Positions 35,039 to 42,455 of a stretch of 64,000 bases of DNA are shown piece by piece. The number at the start of each line of letters is the position of its first letter. The first letter of the stretch is position 1. Position numbers and translations under genes: made by a program. Origin of the DNA: Streptomyces albofaciens JCM 4342 (GTDB lineage Bacteria > Actinomycetota > Actinomycetes > Streptomycetales > Streptomycetaceae); assembly GCF_008634025.1 (NCBI RefSeq), contig NZ_PDCM01000001.1, positions 1-64,000 on the forward strand. Direction: 5' to 3'. Under the pieces are notes generated by a model. That model worked only from the letters and a program-made list of their open reading frames with translations. It searched no databases and was not told where the DNA came from.

Positions 35039-35502
35039 GCCGCCGCCGCGCCGACCGCAAGCAGCGCACCGCCGAGCGCACCGCCCGCCGCGACAGCCTG
35101 CTCGTGCTGCTCTCCCGCGTCCAGCGTCACGGCACCCTCACCCCCGCCGAGGCCGCCCTACTGCGTGCCCACGTCGAGGCCGAGATCACCGAAGCCGACC
35201 GCTACCGTGCCGAGGCCGGCGGACAGCAGGCCGCCGTACGCCGCGAACAGCAGCGCCTCGCCGCCGCCGAGGCCGCCATCGTCGAGGCCGAGGCCGAAGC
35301 GGCACGCCATGCGGCCGACCACGCCGCCGCGTGCCAGCAGATCGCCGCCATGCACGCCGCCGCCGTCGGCGAAGTCCGAGGCCCCCGCCGCGGCATCGTC
35401 GAGGACGTAGCCGACATCCGCCAACGCGCGCTGGACGCCGAGGAACAACTCGCGGCGTACCGGGCCGTGTACGGGCACGGCACCCACGAACACCAGCACT
35501 GA
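35035..35502 (+). CDS. Coiled-coil protein
   Basis: A 155-residue protein dominated by a coiled coil from about residue 35 to 140, rich in Ala/Glu/Arg, with basic N-terminus and a His-rich end. ATG overlaps the previous stop. No function recognised. Confidence 0.55.
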   Translation: MSRRRADRKQRTAERTARRDSLLVLLSRVQRHGTLTPAEAALLRAHVEAEITEADRYRAEAGGQQAAVRREQQRLAAAEAAIVEAEAEAARHAADHAAACQQIAAMHAAAVGEVRGPRRGIVEDVADIRQRALDAEEQLAAYRAVYGHGTHEHQH

Positions 35503-35519
35503 CCACCGGAGCAACCACC

Positions 35520-36365
35520 GTGACACCCAGCCTCGCCCCCTCGCCCGTCGCCGCCCGCGCCCGAGAGGACTTGACAGCGATCCGCACCCAGTGGGGCGAC
35601 CTGCTCGCCGCCATCGAGCGCCGCCCGGCCGCCGAGTGGCCACCGCGTGAGGCCCGCGGCTTCCTCGACCAACTCGCCACCGACAACGACGGACCGACCG
35701 GCGACGACATAGCGATCGAGCACCACGTAGAGAGGCTGGCACTGGCCGCGCGCGCCCACCCCGCGCCCCTAAACCTCGCCGCCCTCGACGCCACCGTTGA
35801 GGTTCGCGAGTCGCTGTTCACCCTCGCCGACCGCGTCGCCGACCAGGTCCAGCGCCCCGTACGCCGCGTACCGCACCCGGCCCACCCCGTGCGCAGCGTC
35901 GAGGACGCGCGGGACCGTACCGACCCGGCACGCTGGCACCTGCCCACGCACAGCGCATCGGTCACCGGCCGCGCCGCATCCTCCGGCAGCCGCGCGCACG
36001 GATTGCACTGGGCCGCCGTATGGCTCGAAGGCCGGGCCCTTAACGAGCCCGCTGCCGACCTGTTCGCGCCGACGCCGCCACGCCTGCTCGACGAGATCGC
36101 CGCCACCGCGCGCCGCGCGCGCCTCACCATCGAGCGAGCCCTCAACCTCGACCGGCGCACGACCCCGCTCCCCGACCCGTGCCCATGGTGCGGCGGACAG
36201 CTCATCGGCTATACCCAGCCCGGCGTCGAGGCCGTCGTCGAATGCTCGACCGGCCCGGAGTGTGAGGCGCCCGTCGACCTTGACAGCCGCCGGCGCCGTG
36301 CGTGGTGGGGGCCGGATCTGACTGCGCTGTGGCCTGTCCTCGAAGCGAGTCGACAGGCCGCGTAG
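35520..36365 (+). CDS. Zinc-ribbon early protein
   Basis: A 281-residue protein with GTG start. Helical N-terminal 190 residues, including GLHWAAVWLEGRAL; a four-Cys ribbon follows near residues 220-250 (CPWCGG ... CSTGPEC). The C-terminus has RRAWWGPDLTALW. Related proteins occur in many Streptomyces phages, without known function. It is followed by a good terminator. Confidence 0.6.
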   Translation: MTPSLAPSPVAARAREDLTAIRTQWGDLLAAIERRPAAEWPPREARGFLDQLATDNDGPTGDDIAIEHHVERLALAARAHPAPLNLAALDATVEVRESLFTLADRVADQVQRPVRRVPHPAHPVRSVEDARDRTDPARWHLPTHSASVTGRAASSGSRAHGLHWAAVWLEGRALNEPAADLFAPTPPRLLDEIAATARRARLTIERALNLDRRTTPLPDPCPWCGGQLIGYTQPGVEAVVECSTGPECEAPVDLDSRRRRAWWGPDLTALWPVLEASRQAA

Positions 36366-36390
36366 GGCGGTCACCCTACAACTACCCACC

Positions 36391-36420
36391 GGGGCGCCGA
36401 CGTTGAGCGGCGCCCCTTTG
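36391..36420 (+). terminator. Terminator of the ssb-zinc ribbon unit
   Basis: GGGGCGCCG (36391-36399) pairs with CGGCGCCCC (36408-36416), followed by TTTG. Confidence 0.75.
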
Positions 36421-36440
36421 TGTATCCATTTGTGAAACCC

Positions 36441-36471
36441 CTTGTGTAGCAGCAACACAAGCCGCTACAGT
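36441..36471 (+). promoter_or_regulatory. Promoter with built-in palindrome
   Basis: TTGTGT (36442-36447) and TACAGT (36466-36471) with 18-base spacing. CTTGTGT and ACACAAG (36441-36447, 36455-36461) form an inverted repeat over the -35 and spacer, a likely operator. Confidence 0.6.
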
Positions 36472-36478
36472 GAGGCTC

Positions 36479-36517
36479 GCCGGACCTCACCCGGCGACCT
36501 GCCGGACCTCACCCGGC
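36479..36517. repeat. Tandem palindromic repeat in the leader
   Basis: GCCGGACCTCACCCGGC occurs twice (36479-36495 and 36501-36517), period 22. Each unit is itself an inverted repeat (GCCGG/CCGGC). It lies between the promoter and the 463-residue protein gene. Confidence 0.7.
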
Positions 36518-36543
36518 ACACCACGACCAAGGGAGCAAGCCCC

Positions 36544-37935
36544 ATGGACATCTACCGCCCCGCCAACCCCCGCAGCCGCGGCGCCGGCCACTACCGCCGC
36601 CCCGGCACCTCCGCGAGCTACTGCGGGCGCACCCTCGAAGCCAAGCCCACCGAAGACCGGTACGTGAACGGCGTGTGCCAGGTGTGCGCCAAGGCGGAGC
36701 AGCGCGACCGCGTCGCCGCCGAGCAGACCGTCGCCGACCGCGACATCCACGGCCCCACCCTCCGTGAGCGCGCCGGTGTCCGGTACGCCACTGTCGGCAA
36801 GGGCCGCCGAGTGCACTACTCGCCCATGACCGACGAGACCCTGTGCGGGCGCGAGGTCACCGAGTACACCGACGGCCTCGACGACCAGGCCCCCGAACTG
36901 TGCGCCCCGTGCGTCCGGGCCGCCGAGGAGCGCGCCTATGCCCGCGCCCTCGCCGCCGCCTCGCCCCTCGCCGCCGCCGCGGTCGACCTCGCCGAGACCG
37001 TCGAGCAGGCCGACACCGAGCAGGCCACACCCCCGGCCGATGAGGCGACCCCAAACCCCGGTTTCCTGGTCGATCCGTGGACATGGATTCGGCGCCCGTC
37101 AAGCAGCAACGGCACGCGGCGGAGTGAGGCCGAGGCCGCCCGTGCACGCAGCAACCGCGCCGCCGAGCGTGTACGCACGAACCCCGACCCGACCGACCCC
37201 GAATGGCGCGCCGCCCTCGCCGAGCTGGGGACCGCCCTCGACCAGTGGCGGGAGGCCGACCCGATCGCCCGCGAGGCTATCGACGCCGAGCAGGCCAGCG
37301 ACGAGGACGAGGCCGCCGGCACATGGCGTGAGGAGTGGATAGGCGAGCAGCCGACCGACGATGCCCTGTTCACCATCGAGTCGCCCGTCGAGCAGGGCGC
37401 GCTATTCGCTCCCGGTTCCCGCGTCGTGTGCGCCGACGGCGTCGAGCGCACCATCGAGGACACGGTCAAGCGCACCGGCGAACCGACCCGCGTCGTCGTC
37501 GAGGGAGGCGCCGAGTGGATCGCCGGCAACTGCCAACCCGCCGAGCAGGCGCCCGACCTCCGTGTGATCGAGGGTGTTGTCGTGACGCACGCTGGTACCG
37601 CCAAGGGAAGCGCCCCGAAGGACGCTGCGAACCCGGACGTGATCGCCGCACGCGAAGCCTTGACGCCGCTTCGCCCCGCCACGCTCACCGACCGACACGA
37701 CTTCTCCGAGCCCAACGACGACGAGCGCGACGTACGTGGGTACGTCATCGACCCCCGCGGACATGGCTGCGTCGCCCTTTACTGGCTCGAAGAGGGGCGC
37801 AACATCCGGCGTGACGACCCGTGGCACGGCCCGTGCCTCGACATCCTCGCCGACAAGATCAAGGCCGCCGGGTGGAAGACGGAACGCATGTTGCGATCCT
37901 CGCAGTGCGTTTTCGCCTACCGGCCCACCGAGTAA
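36544..37935 (+). CDS. Large zinc-finger-like early protein with two Cys modules
   Basis: A 463-residue protein, ATG with AAGGGAG upstream. Two related N-terminal modules (about residues 20-55 and 85-125) share CGR...C-x2-C (YCGRTLE...CQVCAK; LCGREVT...LCAPC). A charged helical middle follows (170-260), then beta-rich GSRVVCADGVERTIEDTV, and a C-terminal domain of about 90 residues (HGCVALYWLEEGRNIR..., CLDILADKIKAAGW). It has its own promoter and terminator. The function is not recognised; the Cys pairs suggest nucleic-acid contact. Confidence 0.65.
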   Translation: MDIYRPANPRSRGAGHYRRPGTSASYCGRTLEAKPTEDRYVNGVCQVCAKAEQRDRVAAEQTVADRDIHGPTLRERAGVRYATVGKGRRVHYSPMTDETLCGREVTEYTDGLDDQAPELCAPCVRAAEERAYARALAAASPLAAAAVDLAETVEQADTEQATPPADEATPNPGFLVDPWTWIRRPSSSNGTRRSEAEAARARSNRAAERVRTNPDPTDPEWRAALAELGTALDQWREADPIAREAIDAEQASDEDEAAGTWREEWIGEQPTDDALFTIESPVEQGALFAPGSRVVCADGVERTIEDTVKRTGEPTRVVVEGGAEWIAGNCQPAEQAPDLRVIEGVVVTHAGTAKGSAPKDAANPDVIAAREALTPLRPATLTDRHDFSEPNDDERDVRGYVIDPRGHGCVALYWLEEGRNIRRDDPWHGPCLDILADKIKAAGWKTERMLRSSQCVFAYRPTE

Positions 37936-37944
37936 CCCCCGACA

Positions 37945-37976
37945 GGCCCGCCCCGGTCAGGGGCGGGCCCCGTCTT
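37945..37976 (+). terminator. Terminator after the 463-residue protein
   Basis: GGCCCGCCCC (37945-37954) and GGGGCGGGCC (37960-37969), five-base loop, then CCGTCTT. Confidence 0.7.
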
Positions 37977-37994
37977 ACCCACAGGAGCAGCAAC

Positions 37995-38687
37995 GTGCCC
38001 GACAACCAGACCTCCAAGCAGAGCAACGAGCCGACTGCAACGCCCCCTGATGAGCGCCCGAGGACTTCGGGGGAGATCAGCCGTCACGTGCGGCGTAACC
38101 CGTCGAAAACCGCACCTTCCCTCGGGAAGGTGTATGAGCAGATTCGCGCGGTGATGGATCAGTACGAACGAGAGTCGGCAGCCGCACGCGCCCTCGCAGG
38201 CGACCCCAACCCGACCGACGCCGACCCCCTCGAATACGTACAGGAGATCGCCGAGCACTACGCCCAGCGCGACCAGCGCCCCGGCTACGTCAACCAGCTC
38301 GCCGACGAGCTGAGCCTCGACGACGTGCGCACGCTCCGCCTCGCCGGCGAAGCCGCCCAGGCCGCCACGCCCCGTGTGATCATGCGCGAGGCCAACCGCG
38401 GCAAGCACCCGCGCCAGATCGCCGACGAAATCGGCCTCACCGAATCCCGCGTGTACGGCATCATCCGCGAAGAGCGCCGGAAGGCCGCTCGCTTCTGGAT
38501 TGAGCGCGGCCTCGACAACGACGCCGCGAGCGATACTGACCCGCGCGAATCCCTCGCCCGCCTTGAGGCGGACCTCGCCAACACGCCCGAGAAGGACCGC
38601 GCGGCGGTCGAGCAGTACCTCGCCGACTTTCGTAAGGCCATCGAGGAGCGGGAAGCCAAGCAGCGCACCACCGGCGATCAGCAGTAG
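37995..38687 (+). CDS. Helix-turn-helix regulator before the late genes
   Basis: A 230-residue protein with GTG start (ACAGGAG upstream). Disordered first 40 residues; a helical middle with YVQEIAEHYA and QLADELSLDDVRTLRLAG; a helix-turn-helix at about 134-160 (GKHPRQIADEIGLTESRVYG), sigma-region-4-like; then a coiled-coil tail. Standing alone just before the terminase block, it is a fair candidate for late-gene control, but this is by position only. Confidence 0.65.
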   Translation: MPDNQTSKQSNEPTATPPDERPRTSGEISRHVRRNPSKTAPSLGKVYEQIRAVMDQYERESAAARALAGDPNPTDADPLEYVQEIAEHYAQRDQRPGYVNQLADELSLDDVRTLRLAGEAAQAATPRVIMREANRGKHPRQIADEIGLTESRVYGIIREERRKAARFWIERGLDNDAASDTDPRESLARLEADLANTPEKDRAAVEQYLADFRKAIEEREAKQRTTGDQQ

Positions 38688-38696
38688 CAGCAGCGC

Positions 38697-38732
38697 GGGC
38701 CCGTACTGGCGACCTCACCGCCGTACGGGCCC
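38697..38732 (+). terminator. Hairpin after the HTH regulator
   Basis: GGGCCCGTAC and GTACGGGCCC form a perfect 10-bp stem with a 16-base loop, ten bases after the stop. No T run follows. Confidence 0.5.
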
Positions 38733-38839
38733 GACTAACCACGATGGGAGCAAGCCCCACCGCGGCCGGCACCAACCCTACCCAGCCGCCGGGCGACCGG
38801 ACGCGCGGCGCCTCGCGCGCGCCCGACCCACGACCCCGC

Positions 38840-38869
38840 TTGCAGGCCGTTATCAATCTGTGATCTAAT
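38840..38869 (+). promoter_or_regulatory. Candidate late promoter
   Basis: TTGCAG (38840-38845), 18 bases, TCTAAT (38864-38869), in a short AT-rich island of an otherwise very GC-rich region, about 120 bases before terS. Confidence 0.45.
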
Positions 38870-38921
38870 TCGGGGCGTCCCCAGCGTGCCCGAAAACGGA
38901 CGCACGGGGCCCCTCGCAACG

Positions 38922-38954
38922 CCCCGCCACCATCCCCCCGGTGGCGGGGCGTTT
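38922..38954 (+). terminator. Hairpin upstream of terS
   Basis: CCCCGCCACC (38922-38931) and GGTGGCGGGG (38940-38949), eight-base loop, then CGTTT. Either a terminator for early transcription or a structural part of cos. The left end of the window lies just after it. Confidence 0.6.
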
Positions 38955-38987
38955 CGCTTGCCCAACCCGTGCAGGAGGTGACACCCC

Positions 38988-39512
38988 ATGGCGCGCCCCA
39001 TCACTGACACAGACCGCGCCGCGGTGCGCCGCCTGCATGGACAGGGCAAGGCCCGCAACGAGATCGCCCGCGCCATCGGGCGCAGCCCGTCGACCGTGTC
39101 CAAGATCGCCGCCGCCTTCGAACCGCCCCTCACCTTCGAGCGGGGGCCCGAGGTCGTCGCCGCCACCGAAGCGCGTCGCATCGACCTCGCCGCCCGCCGT
39201 GCCCAGCTCGCCGAGGCCCTGCACGTCGACGCCGAGCGTCTGCGGGCGCAGCTATGGGAGCCCACCACCTACGGGGAGTTCGCGGGCCGCGATGGTGAGT
39301 GGCACGAGGCGTACCTCGACAAGCCGAGGTTCGCTGATCAGCGCGCCATCATCGCCGCGGCCGGCACCGCCATCCAGCAGTCACTACGCCTCGCCCCGGC
39401 CGAGGGCGGCGAGGGCGCCGACCAGGTCCGATCGATGCTCGGCACGCTCGGCGAAGCGTTGGCCCGCGCCGCCGGCGACCCGGACGACGATGGAGGCGCC
39501 GACGGGGGGTGA
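38988..39512 (+). CDS. terS: Terminase small subunit
   Basis: A 174-residue protein, ATG behind AGGAGGTG. The N-terminal helix-turn-helix (residues 8-43: DRAAVRRLHGQGKARNEIA, GRSPSTVSKIAAAF) would recognise the packaging site. A central helical oligomerisation region covers about 55-110. The acidic C-terminus ends DPDDDGGADGG, where TerL is usually contacted. The gene stops three bases before terL. Assignment rests on the HTH and the adjacent large subunit. Confidence 0.85.
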   Translation: MARPITDTDRAAVRRLHGQGKARNEIARAIGRSPSTVSKIAAAFEPPLTFERGPEVVAATEARRIDLAARRAQLAEALHVDAERLRAQLWEPTTYGEFAGRDGEWHEAYLDKPRFADQRAIIAAAGTAIQQSLRLAPAEGGEGADQVRSMLGTLGEALARAAGDPDDDGGADGG

Positions 39513-39515
39513 GCG

Positions 39516-40802
39516 TTGCTCAACCTCGACGCGCTTCCCCTCTCCCGCAAACAGCTTCGCTCGGTCGGGCAGGCCACGGCCCGGATCAACCTGTGGCATG
39601 GGTCCGTACGGTCCGGCAAGACGATCGCGTCTCTGCTGGCATTCGTCATCGCGGTTGCTACCGCGGGCCCGTCCGGTCTGATCATCGTCTGTGGGCGCAG
39701 CCTCCAGACGATCGAGCGCAACGTGCTCGAACCCCTGCAAGACCGGGCCCTGTTCGGGCCCCTCGCCCGGCACATCGTCCACACCCGCGGCGCCACCACC
39801 GCAACGATTCTCGGGCGCACCGTCCACCTGATCGGTGCCGCCGACGCCCGCGCCGAGGGCAGGCTCCGCGGCCTGACCGCGCAGCTCGCCTACGTCGATG
39901 AGGCCACCCTGGTCCCCGAGGGTTTTTGGACGCAGCTCCTCGCACGTCTGTCCGTGCCGGGCGCGCGCCTGTACGCGACGACGAACCCGGACTCGCCGCG
40001 GCACTGGCTCAAGACGCAGTATCTCGACCGCGTCGGCGAGCTGAACCTGCGCGCGTGGCACTTCCGCCTGTCCGACAACCCGTCGTTGTCGGCCGAGTAC
40101 GTCGCCGACCTCGCCGCCGAATACGTCGGTCTGTGGCGACGGCGGATGATCGACGGGGCGTGGTGCGTCGCTGAGGGCGCCATCTACGACATGTGGGACC
40201 AGGCGCGCCACGTCGTCACGGACCTGCCGGACATGCGCCGGTATCACGTCGGCATCGACTACGGCACGACGAACCCGTTCGCCGCCGTCCTGTTGGGCGA
40301 GGGAGTCGACGGCCGGCTGTACGTGGCCGCCGAGTGGCGCCATGACTCCCGCGCCACGCACCGCAGCATGACCGACGCGCAGTACAGCGCCGCCGTACGG
40401 GAATGGCTGGCCGAGTGGTCCCACCCGTCCGCCGGCCCGGACGACCAGGGCGTGACGCCGGAGTGGACGTTCATCGACCCTTCCGCAAAATCGTTTCTCA
40501 CCCAGTTGTGGCAGGACGGCTACCCCGGCATCGCCCGTGCCTCGAACGAGGTCGCATCCGGCATTCGCTCTGTGTCGAGCCTGCTCGCCGCCGGCCGCCT
40601 GCTCGTACACGAGTCGTGCGAGGGCCTGCTCGACGAACTGCCTGGCTACAGCTGGGATCCGAAGGCCACCGCGCGTGGTGAGGACGCCCCCTTGAAGGTC
40701 GACGACCACTCGTGCGACGCGTTGCGGTACGTCATCCACTCGACCGCTCACGAGTGGCGCCACCTTCTCACCGCACCACCGAAGGAGGCTGCCGCCGCGT
40801 GA
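39516..40802 (+). CDS. terL: Terminase large subunit
   Basis: A 428-residue packaging motor. The Walker A motif is GSVRSGKT (residues 29-36) and Walker B LAYVDEA (124-130). The nuclease domain starts at GIDYGTTNPF (about 249), continues through TFIDPSAKSF, and ends at VDDHSCDALRYV, together giving the acidic metal ligands. The start is TTG at 39516, three bases after the terS stop with GGGGGGTGAG before it; no better start precedes the Walker A motif. It overlaps the next gene by one base. Confidence 0.93.
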   Translation: MLNLDALPLSRKQLRSVGQATARINLWHGSVRSGKTIASLLAFVIAVATAGPSGLIIVCGRSLQTIERNVLEPLQDRALFGPLARHIVHTRGATTATILGRTVHLIGAADARAEGRLRGLTAQLAYVDEATLVPEGFWTQLLARLSVPGARLYATTNPDSPRHWLKTQYLDRVGELNLRAWHFRLSDNPSLSAEYVADLAAEYVGLWRRRMIDGAWCVAEGAIYDMWDQARHVVTDLPDMRRYHVGIDYGTTNPFAAVLLGEGVDGRLYVAAEWRHDSRATHRSMTDAQYSAAVREWLAEWSHPSAGPDDQGVTPEWTFIDPSAKSFLTQLWQDGYPGIARASNEVASGIRSVSSLLAAGRLLVHESCEGLLDELPGYSWDPKATARGEDAPLKVDDHSCDALRYVIHSTAHEWRHLLTAPPKEAAAA

Positions 40803-40975
40803 TGACTGTCCACATGCCCGTGTCGCTCACCGTCGGCGACCACACCGGCAACCTCGGCACTCTGAGCCTCACGCCCCGCGACAACATCGGTGTCTGTATC
40901 GCCGACATGCTGCGGGCCGCCGCTGAGGCATTCGACCTCGCCGGAGACGGGAGCAGCGACGATGACGCTTCCTGA
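40802..40975 (+). CDS. Small phage protein between terL and portal
   Basis: A 57-residue protein (MTVHMPVSLTVGDH...), one beta-rich half and an acidic end. The ATG overlaps the terL stop, and its 3' end overlaps the portal start by 14 bases. No family recognised; small proteins in this slot are common in Streptomyces phages. Confidence 0.6.
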   Translation: MTVHMPVSLTVGDHTGNLGTLSLTPRDNIGVCIADMLRAAAEAFDLAGDGSSDDDAS

Positions 40976-42443
40976 GAACGGCGCAGCGTGGCCGCCGCCG
41001 CAGCTCGCCCCGCTGTACCGCGAGATGCGCGTCGATGACGCGTGGTACTCCGGGGACCGCAAGCGCCTCGCCGACATCTACCAGCACCAGCAGAGGCGCG
41101 AGGACGGGCGGCGCCGGCTGTGGGCCCGCCACCGCCAGCAGCAGCCCGGGCAGCGCGATACCCGCCTGCATATCCCGCTCGCCGGCGACATCGCCACCAC
41201 GTCCGCCGATCTCCTGTTCTCCGAACCGCCCACGTTCACTGTCGACGACGCTGGCACGCAGGATCGGCTTGCGGACCTTGTCGAGGCTGGAGGCATCGAG
41301 AACACCCTGCTTGAGGCGGCCGAGGTCGCCGCCGCCCTCGGCGGCGTGTACCTGCGCGTCACCTGGGATGCCTCCCTGGCGCCCCGGCCGCTGCTGACTG
41401 TCGTGCACGCCGACCAGGCCGCGCCCGAATTCCGCTGGGGGCAACTGACCGGCGTCACCTTCTGGCGCGAACTCGCTTCGACCGAGGCGACCGTGTGGCG
41501 CCACCTCGAACGGCATGAGCCCGGCCGCATTCTGCACGGCCTGTACGAGGGCACCGCCGACCGCCTCGGCCGCCGCGTGCCGCTCACCGAGCACCCCGAG
41601 GTCGCCGCCCTCGCCGACTCTCTCGGCCCCGAGGGCGACACGATCGAGACCGGCATCGACGAACTCACCGCCGCCTACGTCCCCAACATCAAGCCCAACC
41701 GGCGCCACCGCAGGAGCCCGTTCGGCCGCTCCGACTACGCCGCCCCGCTTCATGACCTCATGGACGCGCTTGACGAGACGTGGTCGAGCTGGCTGCGCGA
41801 CATCCGGCTCGCCCGCGCGCGGCTGATCGTCCCCGACGGATACCTGCGCGACCACGGCCCCGGGCGCGGCGCGAGCTTCGACGACGACCGGGAAATCTGG
41901 CAAGCCCTGTCGATCCCGCCGACCGAGGGCGGGTCGGGGATCACCTTGTCGCAGTTCGCGATCAGGGTCACCGAACACCAGTCGACGGCCGACTCGCTCG
42001 TGCAGCAGGCCGTACGGTCCGCCGGGTACTCCGCCCAGTCGTTCGGGCTCGGCGACCAGGGCGGCGCCGTCACCGCGACCGAGGTCAACGCCCGCGAGCG
42101 ACGGTCGATGATCACGCGTGACAAGAAGTCGCGCTACTGGCGCCCCGCGCTCGCGCACATCCTGTTCGTCATGCTGCGCCTCGACCGTGCGCTGTTCACT
42201 CCGAGTCTCGTGGTCGACCGGCCCCGCATCGTGTTCGGGGACGCTGTCAGCGAGGACCCGCAATCGGTCGCACAGACGCTCTCCCTGCTCCAGCAGGCGC
42301 AGGCCGTCAGCACCGACACCAAGGTACGCGCGCTGCATCCGGACTGGGACGACACCGCCGTTGCCGAAGAGGTTGCCCGCATCCATGCGGAGACCGGGCA
42401 GGCCGCCCCCGACCCTGTCGGAGCGTTTCCGCTCGCCGCCTGA
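40962..42443 (+). CDS. Portal protein
   Basis: A 493-residue portal, through which DNA is packaged and ejected. It opens with LAPLYREMRVDDAWYSGDRKRLADIY and continues with PLAGDIATTSADLLFSEPP, both usual for SPP1 Gp6-like portals of actinophages. The long helix region at about 355-400 (TATEVNARERRSMITRDKKSRYW) matches the stem or clip. The ATG lies inside the preceding small gene. Order TerL-portal-MuF supports the call. Confidence 0.9.
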   Translation: MTLPENGAAWPPPQLAPLYREMRVDDAWYSGDRKRLADIYQHQQRREDGRRRLWARHRQQQPGQRDTRLHIPLAGDIATTSADLLFSEPPTFTVDDAGTQDRLADLVEAGGIENTLLEAAEVAAALGGVYLRVTWDASLAPRPLLTVVHADQAAPEFRWGQLTGVTFWRELASTEATVWRHLERHEPGRILHGLYEGTADRLGRRVPLTEHPEVAALADSLGPEGDTIETGIDELTAAYVPNIKPNRRHRRSPFGRSDYAAPLHDLMDALDETWSSWLRDIRLARARLIVPDGYLRDHGPGRGASFDDDREIWQALSIPPTEGGSGITLSQFAIRVTEHQSTADSLVQQAVRSAGYSAQSFGLGDQGGAVTATEVNARERRSMITRDKKSRYWRPALAHILFVMLRLDRALFTPSLVVDRPRIVFGDAVSEDPQSVAQTLSLLQQAQAVSTDTKVRALHPDWDDTAVAEEVARIHAETGQAAPDPVGAFPLAA

Positions 42444-42455
42444 TCGGGGGTGCAC

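Larger units (their letters stand above)
38688..38987. other. Non-coding region before the terminase genes; candidate cos/late promoter region
   Basis: Contains a 10-bp stem (38697-38706 with 38723-38732), a GC-rich stretch, an AT-rich island with TTGCAG (38840-38845) and TCTAAT (38864-38869), a second strong hairpin at 38922-38949, and the terS ribosome binding site. The window's first base corresponds to 38953, three bases past that hairpin. No ORF looks real here. Confidence 0.6.
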
